From Janthinobacterium agaricidamnosum (GTDB lineage Bacteria; Pseudomonadota; Gammaproteobacteria; Burkholderiales; Burkholderiaceae_D), in the NCBI RefSeq assembly GCF_003667705.1, contig NZ_CP033019.1, positions 4,030,001 through 4,094,000 on the forward strand: a stretch of 64,000 nt of DNA. The letters are read 5' to 3'. Shown here piece after piece: positions 21,626-31,904 of this stretch. Under the pieces are notes generated by a model. That model saw only the letters and a program-made list of their open reading frames with translations, was not told the origin of the DNA and searched no databases. The number at the start of each line of letters is the position of its first letter. Position 1 is the first letter of the stretch. The position numbers were made by a program, and so were the translations under genes.

Positions 21626-22123
21626 ATGAAAAAACTGCACAAATTAGCAACGTCGCTGCTGTTTGCCGTGCTGGCCGGCTGCGCCAGCTGGAACGCCCCG
21701 CCACCGCAGCCGGGCGAGCCGCGCACCGCCGTGGAAGCACGCCTCGGCCGTCCGACGAATATCTACCAGTTGCCCACGGGGCCCGAACTCGAATACGCGA
21801 CGGGGCCGTACGGCCAGTACACGTACATGGCCCGCTTCGGCCCCGACGACAAGTTGATTTCCTACGAGCAAGTGCTCGACACGCCGGGCTTTGCCCGCAT
21901 CAAGGTGGGCGTGTCGACCCAGCAAGACGTGCTGCACATCCTGGGCCGCCCGACGGAAACATCGTATCTGCCGCTGCCCAAGCTCTACGTCTGGTCCTAC
22001 CGCTACAAGGAATCCGGCGTGTGGGATTCCATGATGCACGTGCACTTCGACCACGACGGCATCGTGCGCATGATGATGAACGGGCCCGATCCGGCCAAGG
22101 AAGAGCGGCGGTTTTTCTGGTGA
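21626..22123 (+). CDS. BamE/SmpA-like lipoprotein
   Basis: A 165-residue lipoprotein from the ATG at 21626 (MKKLHKLATSL), chosen because AGGAGGT lies six bases upstream. The signal sequence ends in the lipobox LAGC. The body contains two weak copies of the SmpA/BamE-type motif: RTAVEARLGRPTNIY and VSTQQDVLHILGRPTETS. That suggests an envelope role, but two motif copies are unlike BamE itself, so I do not assign the symbol. It is divergent from rpsO and convergent with leuA. Confidence 0.75.
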   Translation: MKKLHKLATSLLFAVLAGCASWNAPPPQPGEPRTAVEARLGRPTNIYQLPTGPELEYATGPYGQYTYMARFGPDDKLISYEQVLDTPGFARIKVGVSTQQDVLHILGRPTETSYLPLPKLYVWSYRYKESGVWDSMMHVHFDHDGIVRMMMNGPDPAKEERRFFW

Positions 22124-22169
22124 CGAGCGTCTTGCACCAAGACTAGCGCCTATCCCAAATGCAAATTCT

Positions 22170-22196
22170 GGGGTCAGACCCGGCGGGTCTGACCCC
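22170..22196. repeat. perfect palindrome between convergent genes
   Basis: A perfect 12-bp inverted repeat, GGGGTCAGACCC and GGGTCTGACCCC, with a three-base loop, placed between the ends of the BamE-like gene and leuA. There is no T tract on either side. It could act as a two-way transcription stop or be a member of a dispersed REP-like family. Confidence 0.8.
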
Positions 22197-22199
22197 GGC

Positions 22200-23744
22200 T
22201 TACGGCTGCGGGTCGATGCGCTCGTCTTTCGCGTGTAATTTATTCAGCGCCGACAAATACGCCTTGGCCGACGCGACGATGATGTCGGGGTCGGCGCCCA
22301 CGCCGTTGACGATGCGCCCGTCGCGCGACAGGCGCATCGTGACCTCGCCCTGCGACTGCGTGCCCGTGCTGATGGCATTGACTGAGAACAAGACCAGTTC
22401 CGCGCCGCTGGCGGCCGCGCTTTCGATGGCGTTGACGGTCGCGTCGACGGGGCCGTCTCCCCGCCCTTCGCAGCTGCGCTGTTCGCCGCCGACGAGAAAT
22501 TCCACGCGCGCATGGGGCACGGCGCCCGTCGTCGACTGCTGCGCCAGGGAGATGAAACGGTAGTGCTCACTCTCCTGCGCCTGCTGCTCCTCGCTGACGA
22601 GGGCCATGATGTCTTCGTCGAAAATCTCGGATTTGCGGTCGGCCAGCTCCTTGAAGCGCAGGAAGGCGGCGTTGACTTCCGCCTCGGATTCGAGCGCGAT
22701 GCCCAGCTCGTGCAGCCGCTGCTTGAAGGCATTGCGGCCCGACAGTTTGCCGAGGACGATCTTGTTGGCCGTCCAGCCCACGTCTTCGGCGCGCATGATT
22801 TCATACGTCTCGCGCGCCTTTAAAATGCCGTCCTGGTGGATGCCGGACGCGTGCGCAAAGGCGTTCGCGCCGACGACGGCCTTGTTCGGCTGCACGGCAA
22901 AACCAGTGATCTGCGACACCATTTTCGAGGCGGCCACGATTTGCGTCGTATCGATACCCACCGTCAAGTTGTAATAGGCGGCGCGCGTGCGCAGCGCCAT
23001 CACCACTTCTTCCAGCGCCGTGTTGCCGGCCCGCTCACCGAGGCCATTGACCGTGCATTCGATCTGCCGCGCGCCGCCGATCATGACGCCGGCCAGCGAA
23101 TTGGCCACAGCCAGGCCCAGGTCGTTATGGCAATGGACGGACCAGATGGCTTTATCGGAGTTCGGTATGCGTTCGCGCAAGCGCTTGATGGTATTGCCGA
23201 AGATTTCAGGCACGGCGTAGCCGACCGTATCGGGGAAATTGATGGTGGTGGCGCCCTCGGCGATCACGGCTTCGAGCACGCGGCAGAGGAAATCCTCGTC
23301 CGAGCGGCTGCCGTCTTCGGGGCTGAATTCGATGTCGTCCGTGAACTGGCGCGCGTAGCGCACGGCGTTCTGCGCCTGCAGCAGGACTTCCTCGGGCGTC
23401 ATGCGCAGCTTCATCTGCATGTGCAGGGGCGAGGTGGCGATAAACGTGTGGATGCGCTTGCGCTCGGCGGGCGCCAGCGCTTCGGCGGCGCGGGCGATGT
23501 CGCGGTCGTTGGCGCGCGACAGCGAACAGATGGTCGATTCGCGCACGGCGCCGGCAATCGCCCGTATCGACTCGAAGTCGCCCTGCGAGGCGGCGGCGAA
23601 GCCCGCTTCGATCACGTCGACCTTCATGCGCTCGAGCTGCTTGGCGATGCGCAGCTTTTCCTCGCGCGTCATGGAGGCGCCCGGCGATTGCTCGCCGTCG
23701 CGCAAGGTGGTGTCAAAAATGATGAGTCGGTTGCTGGTGTTCAT
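22200..23744 (-). CDS. leuA: 2-isopropylmalate synthase
   Basis: First committed step of leucine synthesis: condenses acetyl-CoA with 2-oxoisovalerate. The 514-residue protein starts with the catalytic-barrel motif [15 protein letters not shown] and has the metal-binding histidines in [15 protein letters not shown]. The C-terminal region carries the LeuA allosteric domain (last 130 residues or so), consistent with feedback by leucine. It lies downstream of pssA, a betaproteobacterial arrangement. Confidence 0.97.
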   Translation of the reverse strand: MNTSNRLIIFDTTLRDGEQSPGASMTREEKLRIAKQLERMKVDVIEAGFAAASQGDFESIRAIAGAVRESTICSLSRANDRDIARAAEALAPAERKRIHTFIATSPLHMQMKLRMTPEEVLLQAQNAVRYARQFTDDIEFSPEDGSRSDEDFLCRVLEAVIAEGATTINFPDTVGYAVPEIFGNTIKRLRERIPNSDKAIWSVHCHNDLGLAVANSLAGVMIGGARQIECTVNGLGERAGNTALEEVVMALRTRAAYYNLTVGIDTTQIVAASKMVSQITGFAVQPNKAVVGANAFAHASGIHQDGILKARETYEIMRAEDVGWTANKIVLGKLSGRNAFKQRLHELGIALESEAEVNAAFLRFKELADRKSEIFDEDIMALVSEEQQAQESEHYRFISLAQQSTTGAVPHARVEFLVGGEQRSCEGRGDGPVDATVNAIESAAASGAELVLFSVNAISTGTQSQGEVTMRLSRDGRIVNGVGADPDIIVASAKAYLSALNKLHAKDERIDPQP

Positions 23745-23792
23745 GGCTGCTCCTGGCTGGCTGAAGACTGGCGACGCTACCGACTCGCCGTA

Positions 23793-24644
23793 TTAATGCT
23801 CGGGGTCGGTCTGGATGATGCTGACGGGCTTGCCCTTCGCCATGCGCCAGAAAAACACGGCGTAGCCGGACAAGCCATAGACGACGAAAATCGGGAACAG
23901 CACTTTCGGCGGATCGATGGAAATGAGCGCGAAGAACAATGCCAGCAGGAATACCACGATGAAAGGCACGGACTTGCGGAAATTCACATCCTTGAAACTG
24001 TAGAACGGCACGTTGGTGACCATGGTCAGGCCCGAGAACAGGGCGATCGTCCACGACACCCAGGCCAGCTGGTTGCCGGCAAATTCCAGGTCGTTCATGA
24101 GCAGGATGAAACCGGCCACCATGGCCGCCGCCGCCGGGCTGGGCAAGCCCTGGAAGAAGCGCTTGTCGACCACGGCGATGTTCGTGTTGAAGCGGGCCAG
24201 ACGCAGGGCGGCGCCGGCGCAATACACGAAGGCGGCCAGCCAGCCCAGTTTACCCATGCCGCGCAGCGACCATTCGTAGATCACCAGCGCCGGCGCGGCG
24301 CCGAACGACACCATGTCGGACAGGCTGTCGTACTGCGCGCCGAATTCGCTCTGCGTATTCGTCAGGCGTGCGATGCGTCCGTCGAGGCCGTCGAGGATCA
24401 TGGCGATGAAGATGGCCCAGGCCGCGTGTTCGAATTTCTGATTCATGGCCATGACGATGGCGTAGAAGCCGCAAAACAGGGCTGCCGTCGTGAAGGCGTT
24501 CGGCAACAGATAGATGCCGCGGCGGCGCAAGGTTTTCTTGCCAGTGCCATCGGTCACCGGCTGGCGCACGAATTTGCTGAAGCGGGACGCTTTGGATACT
24601 GCGGGGGTGCCGTTCTTGCCTCTACGACGGGGGAAGTTTGCCAT
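23793..24644 (-). CDS. pssA: CDP-diacylglycerol-serine O-phosphatidyltransferase
   Basis: Membrane enzyme making phosphatidylserine, precursor of phosphatidylethanolamine. From the ATG at 24644 (MANFPRRRGKN) it has 283 residues, a basic N-terminal tail of about 40 residues, then several membrane helices. The CDP-alcohol phosphatidyltransferase signature (DG-x2-AR-x8-G-x3-D-x3-D) is seen starting at DGLDGRIARL and ending in YDSLSD. The decarboxylase gene psd that often adjoins it in this order is not in the window. Confidence 0.95.
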   Translation of the reverse strand: MANFPRRRGKNGTPAVSKASRFSKFVRQPVTDGTGKKTLRRRGIYLLPNAFTTAALFCGFYAIVMAMNQKFEHAAWAIFIAMILDGLDGRIARLTNTQSEFGAQYDSLSDMVSFGAAPALVIYEWSLRGMGKLGWLAAFVYCAGAALRLARFNTNIAVVDKRFFQGLPSPAAAAMVAGFILLMNDLEFAGNQLAWVSWTIALFSGLTMVTNVPFYSFKDVNFRKSVPFIVVFLLALFFALISIDPPKVLFPIFVVYGLSGYAVFFWRMAKGKPVSIIQTDPEH

Positions 24645-24730
24645 GTTGTTCCATATCTTGTGTACTGCGGGGGAATCGGTGCCAGATGGCAGGCGCATGA
24701 CTGTCAGGGCATGCGCCTGCCGATGTTGTC

Positions 24731-24736
24731 ATTATA
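24731..24736 (-). promoter_or_regulatory. possible pssA promoter -10 element
   Basis: Minus-strand TATAAT, a perfect -10 match, lies about 87 bases before the pssA start. No convincing -35 box is seen 16-18 bases upstream; that region is occupied by a GCCGCCGC/GGCGGCGGC inverted repeat. Confidence 0.35.
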
Positions 24737-24801
24737 GAGGAGCCGCCGCCAAAGAAAAGCGCGGCGGCGTCAAGCCGGCAATATTGACACCAATACTAGC
24801 C

Positions 24802-25557
24802 TTATTTGAACTTGACCTTGGCCACCAGGCCCATGTTGAGGGTCGTTTCGCCCGGTTCAAAGCTCGGTTCGGCCACCTGGCTGCCGCCGTAGCCCATGGA
24901 ATCGGCGCTCATGGCGCGCGCGCCTGCCACGTTGGCGCGCTGCGTATAGTTGCCGGAACCTTCGAAATCGATGGTGTCGATCACGGCGTCATTGACGTTG
25001 CGGCCCATGGCGCCGGCGATGGCGGCCACGCGCTCGTTGAGGTTCTTGTAGGCGGCGGCGATGCGCTGGTCGTCGAGCTTGCGCACGGTGGCGGGCGCCA
25101 GGCCGAAGTTCAGGCGGTTCAGGGTCAACACACCTTGCGCTGCGGAAACGGTTTTCGGCAAGGCGGCCAGGTTGGTCGTCGTCACCTGCAGGTACTGGCC
25201 TACGCGCCAGCCGGTCGGCACTCTGGGCTTGGCAGCGACACCAGGCGGCAAGGGCGCCGTTTCCGGGTACACGGCATACGTGTAATAGCCTTGGGTCTTC
25301 AGCACGGCTTGCGGATCGGCTTTCTTGACGATGGCCGTGCCCTGGTTCATCTTCTGGTTGACGCGCGAGGCGGCGGCGGCCTTGTCCTTGTCCTGCTCTT
25401 CGATGGCCAGGGTGACGGTCACCTGGTCGTTCGCGTGCACCACTTCGCCATTGGCGGGCACCACCACGAGGGTGCCGGAAGTGGGCATGGCCTGGGCTTG
25501 GGCGCCCAGGGCAACGGTAGCGGCGGCTGCTGCCAGCAGCGATTTCATGACGGTCAT
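24802..25557 (-). CDS. SIMPL-domain (DUF541) periplasmic protein, copy 1
   Basis: A 251-residue exported protein: the signal peptide MTVMKSLLAAAAATVALGAQAQA is followed by the SIMPL/DUF541 domain (GEVVHANDQVTVTLAIEEQDKDKAAAAS). A ribosome binding site (AGGAG) six bases before the ATG at 25557 fixes the start at the first Met. Family members are linked to periplasmic stress and membrane protein interactions, with no defined reaction. It is clearly a paralogue of the next gene upstream. Confidence 0.88.
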   Translation of the reverse strand: MTVMKSLLAAAAATVALGAQAQAMPTSGTLVVVPANGEVVHANDQVTVTLAIEEQDKDKAAAASRVNQKMNQGTAIVKKADPQAVLKTQGYYTYAVYPETAPLPPGVAAKPRVPTGWRVGQYLQVTTTNLAALPKTVSAAQGVLTLNRLNFGLAPATVRKLDDQRIAAAYKNLNERVAAIAGAMGRNVNDAVIDTIDFEGSGNYTQRANVAGARAMSADSMGYGGSQVAEPSFEPGETTLNMGLVAKVKFK

Positions 25558-25658
25558 GGTGTTCTCCTGGAAAATAATGGGGCAAAAACGACCATGGGGC
25601 CAACAGCCCCATGATTTTTAAAACAGTCTAACGCGAAAATATTTCCGCGCTAACGCGC

Positions 25659-26417
25659 TTACTTGAACTTGACCTTGCCGACGACGCGCATGTCGAGCGT
25701 CGTTTCGCCCGGCTCGAAGCTCGGTTCGGCGACGACGCTGCTGTCTTCGACCATCTTGGCGCTGCGCATCATCATCGGCGCGGCGGCAGGACGGCTTTCC
25801 GTGGCGTAGTTGCCCGAACCTTCGAAGTCGACCGTATCGAGCACGGCGTCCGAGACGTTGCGGCCCATGGCCTTGGCGATGGCAGCCACGCGCTCGTTCA
25901 GGTTTTTATAGGTGGCGGCGATGCGCTGGTCGTCCAGCAAGCGGATGGTTTCCGGCTTCAGGCCGAAATTCAAGCCATTCAGGGTCAGCACGCCTTGCGC
26001 CGCCGACACGGTTTTTGGCAGGGATGCCAGATTGGCCGTCGTCACTTCCAGGTACTGACCGACACGCCAGGCCGTTGGCAAACGCGGCTTGGCCACGGCG
26101 CCAGCCGGCAATGGACGCTCTTCCGGATACACAGGGTAGGTGTAGTAGCCGTACGATTTCAGTGCCGCCGACGGGTCGGCCTGCTTGACGATGGCGATAC
26201 CCTTGTTCATTTTCTGGTTGACTCGCGACGCAGCGGCAGCCTTGTCCTTGTCCTGTTCTTCGACGGCCAGGGTAGCGACCACCTGGTCATTGACATGCTT
26301 GACTTCGCCAAACGCGGGTACGACCACCAGGGTGCCGGAAGTCGGCAAAGATTGGGCTTGCGCGCTCAGGGCAACGGTGGCTGCGGCGGCAACAAGGACG
26401 GATTTCATCACGGTCAT
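25659..26417 (-). CDS. SIMPL-domain (DUF541) periplasmic protein, copy 2
   Basis: A 252-residue tandem paralogue of the gene at 24802-25557. The signal peptide, the motif VEEQDKDKAAAASRVNQKMN and the C-terminus EPSFEPGETTL are nearly shared. The largest difference is at residues about 200-228, here rich in Met, Ala and Pro (SRPAAAPMMMRSAKM) against a Gly/Ser-rich stretch in copy 1. AGGAG lies seven bases before the ATG at 26417. Localisation and function as for copy 1. Confidence 0.88.
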   Translation of the reverse strand: MTVMKSVLVAAAATVALSAQAQSLPTSGTLVVVPAFGEVKHVNDQVVATLAVEEQDKDKAAAASRVNQKMNKGIAIVKQADPSAALKSYGYYTYPVYPEERPLPAGAVAKPRLPTAWRVGQYLEVTTANLASLPKTVSAAQGVLTLNGLNFGLKPETIRLLDDQRIAATYKNLNERVAAIAKAMGRNVSDAVLDTVDFEGSGNYATESRPAAAPMMMRSAKMVEDSSVVAEPSFEPGETTLDMRVVGKVKFK

Positions 26418-26596
26418 GGGGGTACTCCTAGGTAGTTAATGTGGCTGACAAGGAGCGATGGGGCGCGCTCTGCACTACCCCATTTCTCTTGAGAAACTTG
26501 TCAAACTGTGTAGATTCTAACGCCTCATTCATTCCTGTGGCGCAAATTAACAAATCGTCACAAAATGCGTCTGCCAGTCACATCTGCTCACATTTC

Positions 26597-26627
26597 AACA
26601 CACTGTTATTCAAAATAACAATGTGTT
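26597..26627 (-). terminator. AT-rich inverted repeat at the MFS gene end
   Basis: Arms AACACA-C-TGTTATT (26597-26610) and AATAACA-A-TGTGTT (26614-26627) pair with one internal mismatch around a three-base loop, and overlap the MFS stop codon. It is unusually AT-rich for this region. It could end MFS transcription, but no T tract follows on the minus strand; an operator for the downstream SIMPL gene is an alternative. Confidence 0.45.
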
Positions 26628-27852
26628 AGTGACCCAGCACCGCGCCGCCGCTGCGCCGGCCCGGCTTGAAACTGTGGCGGTGCGCGCACCAGGCGATGGT
26701 CAAGGCCACCAGCAGCAAGGCCAGCATGGCCCACGGGAACGATGCCGCGCCATAGCCGTCGAGCAGCATGCCGCCCGCCAGGCCGCCGCCCGCGATGGCC
26801 ACGTTCCAGATGGTCGCCACCATCGCTTGCGCCACATCCATGCCGTCGCCGGCCGCGTCCGCCGACGCCGTCTGCAGCAGGGTGCCGGCGCCGCCAAAGG
26901 TGATGCCCCAGATCGCCATGCTGACATAGATCACGGCGGGCGAGTCCATCGCCAGCCCCAGCGCCACCATCACGAGGGCAAAGGCGGCGATGCAGCCCAG
27001 CACGAGCGGGCGCAGCCAGCGGTCGATCAGCTGGCTGACCAGCCAGATGCCGGCCAAGGAGCCCACGCCATACACGAGCAGCACCAGGTCGACGCGGGGG
27101 CGCAAGCCGGACGGCGCCAGGAACGGCGCGATATAGGTATAGAGAATGTTATGCGCCAGCATCCAGGCGACGATCACCGCCAGAATCGGCCGCACGCCCG
27201 GCGTCATGAACACCTGGCGGATCGACAGACGTTCGCCATTCTTTTGCCCCGGATAATCGGGCACGACCAGCAGCACCCACGCGACCAGCACCACGGCCAG
27301 GCCGGACATGATGCCGAAGATGCTGCGCCAGCCCAGCACGCCACCCATCAGGGTGCCCAGCGGCACGCCCAGCGACAGGGCCAGCGGCGTGCCGATCATG
27401 GCGATGGCCATCGCCCTGCCCTGCTGCTCGACGCTCACCATGCGGCGCGCGTAGCCGGCCATCAAGCCCCAGGCCAGGCCGGCGGCCATGCCCGTGACGA
27501 AGCGCGCGATCAGGGCGACGATATAGTTGGGCGCCAGGGCCGTCGCCGTATTGAAGATCAGGAAGCCGATGATGGCCAGCAACAGGACATTGCGCCGGCG
27601 CCAGGTGCTGGTGAGCGCCGTCAGGGGAATCGCCGTCAGGATGGAACCGATGGCGTAGACGGTGACCAGCTGGCCCGTCATGACTTCGGAAATATTCAGG
27701 TCGCGGGCAATCTGCGGCAGCAAGCCGGCCGGCAAGGTTTCCGACAGGAGGGCGAGAAACGCCGTCATGGCCAGGGCCAGCAAGGCCAGGATGGGAATGG
27801 AAGAGTCAACAGCAGCCTGCGAGGGCCCCGTGGCGGTGATACGGTCAGTCAT
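26626..27852 (-). CDS. MFS efflux transporter, sugar/drug exporter type
   Basis: A 408-residue, twelve-helix major facilitator protein of the AraJ/YdhP-like exporter group. It carries the second-half N-terminal-type signature around TSTWRRRNVLLLAIIGFL and conserved helix 4 residues in ARFVTGMAAGLAWGLMAGY. The start at 27852 (MTDRITATGPSQ) places a short hydrophilic tail before helix 1; the frame extends to 28023 without similarity and the ribosome binding site is weak. The substrate cannot be told. Confidence 0.85.
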   Translation of the reverse strand: MTDRITATGPSQAAVDSSIPILALLALAMTAFLALLSETLPAGLLPQIARDLNISEVMTGQLVTVYAIGSILTAIPLTALTSTWRRRNVLLLAIIGFLIFNTATALAPNYIVALIARFVTGMAAGLAWGLMAGYARRMVSVEQQGRAMAIAMIGTPLALSLGVPLGTLMGGVLGWRSIFGIMSGLAVVLVAWVLLVVPDYPGQKNGERLSIRQVFMTPGVRPILAVIVAWMLAHNILYTYIAPFLAPSGLRPRVDLVLLVYGVGSLAGIWLVSQLIDRWLRPLVLGCIAAFALVMVALGLAMDSPAVIYVSMAIWGITFGGAGTLLQTASADAAGDGMDVAQAMVATIWNVAIAGGGLAGGMLLDGYGAASFPWAMLALLLVALTIAWCAHRHSFKPGRRSGGAVLGH

Positions 27853-28029
27853 GGAGGTCTTTCTGGTTGCGCAAGCGGCTAAAAAACTAGCGCCTGGCGT
27901 GCTACAAAAGCGGTGATGCGCGTTGCGGTCGGCAGATACCGAAACAGATGCAGTCCATGTGAAACTGCAAAGGAAGGGCGGGATTGTAAAGCAAACGCGC
28001 CAACAGCGTGTGCACGAAATCAACCGTGC

Positions 28030-28479
28030 TCAGGCTGGCGTCATGCAGGCATCATTGGCCGCCTTGCGTGGCGAAAACCAGGCATTCGATTTCGGACTGT
28101 ACAGGAAGGCGCAGATGACGGCGAACGTGAGCGCGCCAGGCAAGACGTTCATCTTCAGCGGCAAGGTCGCCAGACAGAACGCAATGTCGATCACGCCCCA
28201 CACCAGATACACGGTGCGCGCGCCACGCTGCCTTTGCAGCATGGCCAGCGCTGTCACCAGGGTAAGGCCCAAGCTGAAGAGCATCATCGCGTATTGCACC
28301 TCGGCGGGAATCACGCCGTGCCCCATGCCGGCCAGCATGGAGGGATCGTTGCGGCCGAGGTAAGCCGACACCAGCGCTGACAGCGAGCTGAGGACCAGAA
28401 ACCAGCAACTGATGGCAACCGAGACGGGGCGTTTGACCACGTGAAGATTCCCGACAAAAACTTTAGAAAAAACGAGCAT
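28030..28479 (-). CDS. four-helix membrane protein, unknown
   Basis: A 149-residue protein with four hydrophobic stretches (about residues 19-42, 60-80, 90-108 and 113-128), probably an integral inner-membrane protein. No family motif is recognised; the pattern resembles small DUF-type four-helix proteins. The start is uncertain because no clear ribosome binding site precedes the ATG at 28479. It lies between the ilvC terminator and the MFS gene. Confidence 0.55.
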   Translation of the reverse strand: MLVFSKVFVGNLHVVKRPVSVAISCWFLVLSSLSALVSAYLGRNDPSMLAGMGHGVIPAEVQYAMMLFSLGLTLVTALAMLQRQRGARTVYLVWGVIDIAFCLATLPLKMNVLPGALTFAVICAFLYSPKSNAWFSPRKAANDACMTPA

Positions 28480-28542
28480 GGTGCTGACGCTATGGTTGAT
28501 TGGGCCTGATTGTAACGGATGTTGGCGGCCAAACGCCCGCGC

Positions 28543-28570
28543 AAAAAAAAGCCGGCTTGCGCCGGCTTCG
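28543..28570 (-). terminator. intrinsic terminator after ilvC
   Basis: Minus strand: GAAGCCGGCG, loop CAA, GCCGGC, then eight T residues. It lies 20 bases beyond the ilvC stop, separating the ilvBHC unit from the genes that follow. Confidence 0.9.
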
Positions 28571-28589
28571 TGTGAGGAACGATTGCTGC

Positions 28590-29672
<1,083 letters not shown>

Positions 29673-29680
29673 TTATATTT

Positions 29681-30172
29681 TTATACTTTGAGGATGCGTT
29701 CGCCGCGGCCGATGCCGGAACCACCCGTACGGACGGTTTCCAGAATGGCGGCGCGGTCGATCGAATCGATGAACGCGTCGAGCTTGACCTTGTTGCCGGT
29801 CAGTTCGATCGTGTACGTCTTTTCGGTGACATCGATGATGCGGCCACGGAAGATATCGGCGGTGCGCTTCATTTCCTCGCGCTCCTTGCCCACGGCACGA
29901 ACCTTGATCAGCATCAGCTCGCGTTCGATATGCTGGCCTTCGGTCAGGTCCACCACCTTCACCACTTCAATCAGACGGTTCAGGTGCTTGGTGATCTGCT
30001 CGATGATGTCGTCCGAACCGCTGGTGACGATGGTCATGCGCGACAGGGTCGAGTCTTCCGTCGGCGCCACGGTCAGTGTTTCGATGTTGTAGCCGCGTGC
30101 CGAGAACAGGCCCACCACACGCGACAGGGCGCCCGCTTCGTTTTCCAGCAAGACAGAAATAATATGGCGCAT
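29681..30172 (-). CDS. ilvH: acetolactate synthase small (regulatory) subunit
   Basis: Regulatory subunit that raises activity of the large subunit and mediates valine inhibition. The N-terminal ACT domain starts MRHIISVLLENEAGALSRVVG, with the glycine-containing turn typical of effector binding, followed by the second domain (about residues 80-163). At 163 residues it is normal. It starts one base after the ilvB stop, implying coupled expression and balanced subunits. Confidence 0.97.
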   Translation of the reverse strand: MRHIISVLLENEAGALSRVVGLFSARGYNIETLTVAPTEDSTLSRMTIVTSGSDDIIEQITKHLNRLIEVVKVVDLTEGQHIERELMLIKVRAVGKEREEMKRTADIFRGRIIDVTEKTYTIELTGNKVKLDAFIDSIDRAAILETVRTGGSGIGRGERILKV

Positions 30173-30173
30173 A

Positions 30174-31904
30174 TTAGAGATCCTCCGAACCGAGCATCAT
30201 TTCGGACAGGCCTTTGCCGGCTTTCACCATGGGCCACACGTTTTCGGACTGGTCGGTAATGAAGTTCATGAATACCAGCCTGTCTTTCATGCCAAACGCC
30301 TCTTTCAGCGCGCCATCGACGTCGCCCGGTTTTTCAATTTTCATGCCCACGTGGCCGTATGCTTCGGCCAGCCTTTCGAAGTCGGGCAGCGAATCCATGT
30401 ACGACTCGGAATAGCGCGAACCGTAATCGATTTCCTGCCACTGGCGCACCATGCCGAGGAAACGGTTGTTGAGCATGATGATCTTCGGCGTCAGGTGATA
30501 CTGCTTGCACGTGGCAAGTTCCTGGATGCACATCTGGATCGAACCTTCGCCGGTAATACAAGCAACGGTGGCGTCCGGATTGGCCATCTGCACGCCCATG
30601 GCGTACGGCAAGCCGACACCCATGGTGCCCAGGCCGCCGGAATTGATCCAGCGGCGCGGCTTGTCGAAGCCATAGTATTGCGCGGCCCACATCTGGTGCT
30701 GGCCCACGTCGGACGTGATGAAGGCGTCGCCCTTGGTGATCTGGAACACTTTTTCCACCACCGATTGCGGCTTGATGACCAGGTCGGAAGTCGGGTATTT
30801 CAGGCATTCGCGGCCACGCCATTCGGCGATCTGCTTCCACCAGTTGCTCAAGGCATTGACGTTCGGCTTGGCTTCGGCCGCGTCGAGTTGCGCGAGGAAC
30901 TCGATCAGCACGTCCTTGACGTTGCCGACGATGGGGATATCGACCTTGACGCGCTTGGAAATCGACGATGGATCGATGTCCACGTGGATGATCTTGCGCG
31001 GATGCGAGGCGAAATGTTTCGGGTTGCCGATCACGCGGTCATCGAAACGGGCGCCGATGGCGATCAGCACGTCGCAGTTCTGCATCGCCATGTTCGCTTC
31101 ATAGGTGCCGTGCATGCCGGGCATGCCGACATACTGCTCGCTCGAGGCGCGGTAGCCGCCCAGGCCCATCAAGGTGTTGGTGCACGGGAAACCCAGGCGG
31201 TCGACCAGCTTGTTCAGCTCGGCCGAGGCATTTGCCAGGATGACGCCGCCGCCCGTGTAGATCATCGGGCGTTCGGCTTGCAGCAACAGCTGCACGGCCT
31301 TGCGGATCTGACCCGAATGGCCCTTGTCGACGGGACGGTAGGAACGCATCTCGACTTCCTTCGGATAATCGAAATGGCATTTGTGCATGCTGATATCCTT
31401 GGGGATATCGACCAGCACGGGTCCCGGACGGCCGGTACGGGCGATAAAGAACGCTTTCTTGATCGTCGCTGCCAGGTCCTTGACGTCCTTGACGAGGAAG
31501 TTATGCTTGACGACGGGGCGCGTGATGCCGACCGTGTCGCATTCCTGGAACGCATCCTGGCCGATGGCGTGGCTCGGCACCTGGCCGGAGATCACCACCA
31601 TGGGAATCGAGTCCATGTACGCGGTCGACAGGCCCGTGACGGCATTCGTGACGCCCGGACCGGACGTGACGATGGCGACACCGACTTTGTTCGAGCTGCG
31701 CGAATAGGCATCGGCGGCGTGGATCGCGGCCTGCTCGTGGCGTACCAGGATATGCTGGAATTTGTTTTGCTGGAAGATGGCGTCGTAGATGTAGAGTACG
31801 GCTCCGCCCGGATATCCAAAGACGTGCTCGACGCCCTCTTCAGCCAGACAGCGCACGACAATTTCTGCGCCCGTAATTGGTCCTGCTGCTGCTTCGGTAT
31901 TCAT
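30174..31904 (-). CDS. ilvB: acetolactate synthase large (catalytic) subunit
   Basis: Thiamine diphosphate enzyme starting branched-chain amino acid synthesis by joining pyruvate with pyruvate or 2-oxobutyrate. The 576 residues comprise the N-terminal pyrimidine-binding domain with the catalytic glutamate in LVRHEQAAIHAADAY, the central domain, and the diphosphate-binding domain (ITGEGSIQMCIQELATC followed by MLNN). It could equally be named ilvI. A 496-base upstream gap precedes it and may hold a long leader. Confidence 0.96.
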   Translation of the reverse strand: MNTEAAAGPITGAEIVVRCLAEEGVEHVFGYPGGAVLYIYDAIFQQNKFQHILVRHEQAAIHAADAYSRSSNKVGVAIVTSGPGVTNAVTGLSTAYMDSIPMVVISGQVPSHAIGQDAFQECDTVGITRPVVKHNFLVKDVKDLAATIKKAFFIARTGRPGPVLVDIPKDISMHKCHFDYPKEVEMRSYRPVDKGHSGQIRKAVQLLLQAERPMIYTGGGVILANASAELNKLVDRLGFPCTNTLMGLGGYRASSEQYVGMPGMHGTYEANMAMQNCDVLIAIGARFDDRVIGNPKHFASHPRKIIHVDIDPSSISKRVKVDIPIVGNVKDVLIEFLAQLDAAEAKPNVNALSNWWKQIAEWRGRECLKYPTSDLVIKPQSVVEKVFQITKGDAFITSDVGQHQMWAAQYYGFDKPRRWINSGGLGTMGVGLPYAMGVQMANPDATVACITGEGSIQMCIQELATCKQYHLTPKIIMLNNRFLGMVRQWQEIDYGSRYSESYMDSLPDFERLAEAYGHVGMKIEKPGDVDGALKEAFGMKDRLVFMNFITDQSENVWPMVKAGKGLSEMMLGSEDL

